Shown here in pieces: positions 4,018-5,148 of a DNA stretch of 5,148 bases. A model generated the notes under the pieces. It ran no database searches. It was not told the DNA's origin and saw only the letters and a program-made list of their open reading frames with translations. Source of the DNA: Sterolibacterium sp964500605 (GTDB taxonomy: Bacteria > Pseudomonadota > Gammaproteobacteria > Burkholderiales > Rhodocyclaceae). How positions within the stretch are numbered: position 1 is the first letter of the stretch; the number at the start of each line of letters is the position of its first letter. Both the position numbers and the translations under genes were made by a program. The stretch lies in assembly GCA_964500605.1 (NCBI GenBank), contig CAZCOS010000102.1:1-5148 (forward strand), written 5' to 3'.

Positions 4018-5148
4018 TGCCAGGGCCAGGCGGTTGTAACCTTCGGCCCGGCGTTGTTGTTGTCGTTGTTGCGAGGCATCTTCGCAGGGTTCGCCCCAAA
4101 GCCCGTGCGCGACAAGCTTGCCAAGGGCTTCGGCAGTCGTTTGCAGCTCTTCCAGCCAATACACGCTGCCGCTACCCGCCGCCTTGTGCGCAGGCTTGGG
4201 CCGGTGGCTGGCCAGATCCCAGCCGGAAATGGTTTCGGCGCGATTGATACTGGCGGCCACCACCCGCGCCGTCAGCCCCGGCAGCTTGAGAGTGCCTTCC
4301 GCCGACATGCCGGGCAGACGCCAGCCTTCGGGGAAAATACCCGGGCTCGTTAGCACGAGGCGGGCTCGCCCGGCACGAACCACGGCATCAAGATCGGCGG
4401 CAGGCCAGGTGATGTCGACATGATGCAAACGGGCAACCCGTCCATCTCCACCAAAGCGCAGACTACCGGAGGCGGGAAGCGATGCGCCCCCGACGGCGAC
4501 GGCAAAGCCGACGCCTTCCTTGAATGCCACCGCACGGGCAGTGAAGAGCTTGCCATCGGCCGCGCTGCGCTTGTCCGCCTCCAGACCGATACCGATGCGT
4601 TCATCGAAACCCCAGAGGTCTTTGCTGTGCACGAGGTCTTGTGCCGAAACAGGCTGGCCTTGAAGATATTTCTGCCAGCCGGTTTGCCGCAACCACCAAC
4701 CGCTGGCAGTCTTGCTGCGCTTGCTTTGCACCAGCACGGGTAAAAGCGGCAAGGGGCTGGAGGTGCTGATTTTCGGGTGGAGCTTCGTCGGGCGCAGGGT
4801 TGTAACACTGAGGGCATCGTCGGCGCATTGTGATTGTGCTTGTGATTGTGATTGCGTCACCTGCAGATCAGCCGGCAGGGGAAAAAGGAGTTCCAGGGCA
4901 TGGGCGTGTCGGCGGGCCATCTGGAATTGTTGCAGCACGAAGCTGCCGGGCTGTTCGGGCGTGCCCAGTTGAGGATGGGGCTGCTTGCCGACGGCGAAGG
5001 CGGCCAGATCCATGCGCTCTTCCGCCAGCATGCACGAGCGCAAAGCCCCCGCTGCAACGGATGGCCAGGGCGGCATCAGGGCTTCGCCGTAGCTACCCGC
5101 TTCGCCAAAGAGCTGATTGCCGCGCAGGAACAGGACATCCAGCGGTTC
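4006..5148 (-). CDS. cmr3: Type III-B effector subunit Cmr3 (5' end outside window)
   Basis: A Cas5-like RAMP subunit (PF09700) that binds the 5' tag of the crRNA and joins Cas10/Cmr2 to the Cmr4 backbone. 380 residues are visible, and the frame is open to the window edge. The first visible residues, EPLDVLFLRGNQLFGEAGSY and GEALMPPWPSVAAGALRS, are the conserved Cmr3 N-terminus. Only a few residues plus the start codon are probably missing; the internal Met at 5076 is not the true start. Further signatures are ELLFPLPADL, LWGFDERIGIGLE with a following GKLFTARAV, LTSPGIFPEGWRLPG, ISGWDLASHRPKPAHKAAG and the C-terminal RRAEGYNRLAL. A Gln/Ser-rich insert (visible residues 99-107) is encoded by hexamer repeats, and a Gln/Arg run (QQRQQQRR) lies near the C-terminus. 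cas10/cmr2 would be expected just upstream. Confidence 0.93.
   Translation of the reverse strand, partial: EPLDVLFLRGNQLFGEAGSYGEALMPPWPSVAAGALRSCMLAEERMDLAAFAVGKQPHPQLGTPEQPGSFVLQQFQMARRHAHALELLFPLPADLQVTQSQSQAQSQCADDALSVTTLRPTKLHPKISTSSPLPLLPVLVQSKRSKTASGWWLRQTGWQKYLQGQPVSAQDLVHSKDLWGFDERIGIGLEADKRSAADGKLFTARAVAFKEGVGFAVAVGGASLPASGSLRFGGDGRVARLHHVDITWPAADLDAVVRAGRARLVLTSPGIFPEGWRLPGMSAEGTLKLPGLTARVVAASINRAETISGWDLASHRPKPAHKAAGSGSVYWLEELQTTAEALGKLVAHGLWGEPCEDASQQRQQQRRAEGYNRLALAAWP
4007..4031. repeat. 11-bp direct repeat at the 3' end of cmr3
   Basis: CAGGGCCAGGC occurs at 4007-4017 and again at 4021-4031, a period of 14 bases. On the coding strand the two copies encode the end of Cmr3 (LALAAWP), and one contains two bases of the stop codon. 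The spacing is not a multiple of three, so if it is a slippage duplication it changed the reading frame of the final residues. Confidence 0.5.
4825..4854. repeat. Hexamer tandem repeat inside cmr3
   Basis: Five hexamers of TGATTG type (plus strand), three exact (4831-4836, 4843-4848, 4849-4854) and two variants (GCATTG at 4825-4830 and TGCTTG at 4837-4842). On the coding strand they encode QSQSQAQSQC, a low-complexity linker after the ELLFPLPADL segment. Because units are multiples of three, changes in copy number would keep the frame. Confidence 0.7.

Noticed and set aside
3963..4353. Plus-strand open frames opposite the end of cmr3.
   Set aside because: They overlap conserved Cmr3 coding sequence, have biased low-complexity translations and show no known family.
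1..5148. CRISPR array, tRNA, rRNA or insertion sequence.
   Set aside because: No regularly spaced 25-40-base repeats, no tRNA/rRNA-like segments and no transposase or terminal repeats were found by eye on either strand.

Overview
This window holds the 3' part of a type III-B (Cmr) CRISPR-Cas effector operon on the minus strand, followed by a broken toxin-antitoxin locus on the plus strand. The high G+C content, GTG/ATG starts with purine-rich Shine-Dalgarno sites, and Cmr/Cas6 proteins of the kind found in Proteobacteria suggest a beta- or gammaproteobacterium. A run of exactly 100 N shows the sequence is a scaffolded draft, possibly a metagenome assembly. The taxonomic placement is an inference from style, not from a marker gene.

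Layout in the direction of transcription (right to left): cmr3 (5148-4006, first few codons outside the window), an 81-base spacer with a small hairpin and short repeats, cmr4 (3924-3022), cmr5 (3017-2640), cmr6 (2638-1406, interrupted by the N run at 2468-2567) and cas6 (1399-479). Except for the cmr3-cmr4 spacer, genes are 1 to 6 bases apart. Each downstream gene has its ribosome-binding site in or next to the end of the preceding gene, so this looks like one translationally coupled mRNA. On the plus strand, a Phd/YefM-type antitoxin gene (146-427) is preceded by a strong inverted repeat (90-120). It runs directly into the last ~35 codons of a PIN-domain (VapC-like) toxin, and most of the toxin gene is deleted. 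The toxin remnant ends 5 bases from the convergent cas6 stop codon.

Functionally, Cas6 would process the pre-crRNA. Cmr3 would hold the crRNA 5' tag, Cmr4 would form the backbone and cut target RNA (its expected catalytic Asp is present), Cmr5 would form the minor filament, and Cmr6 would cap the 3' end of the complex. The signalling subunit Cas10/Cmr2 and Cmr1 are not in the window. Because the operon ends at cas6, they must lie upstream, beyond base 5148, or elsewhere. There is no CRISPR array, adaptation gene (cas1/cas2) or RNA gene here.

I do not see a wholly new system. The points most worth a second look are the toxin-deletion scar beside the cas operon, the ~110-residue charged C-terminal extension on Cmr6, the single TGA separating cmr6 and cas6 in the same frame, and the structured cmr3-cmr4 spacer.
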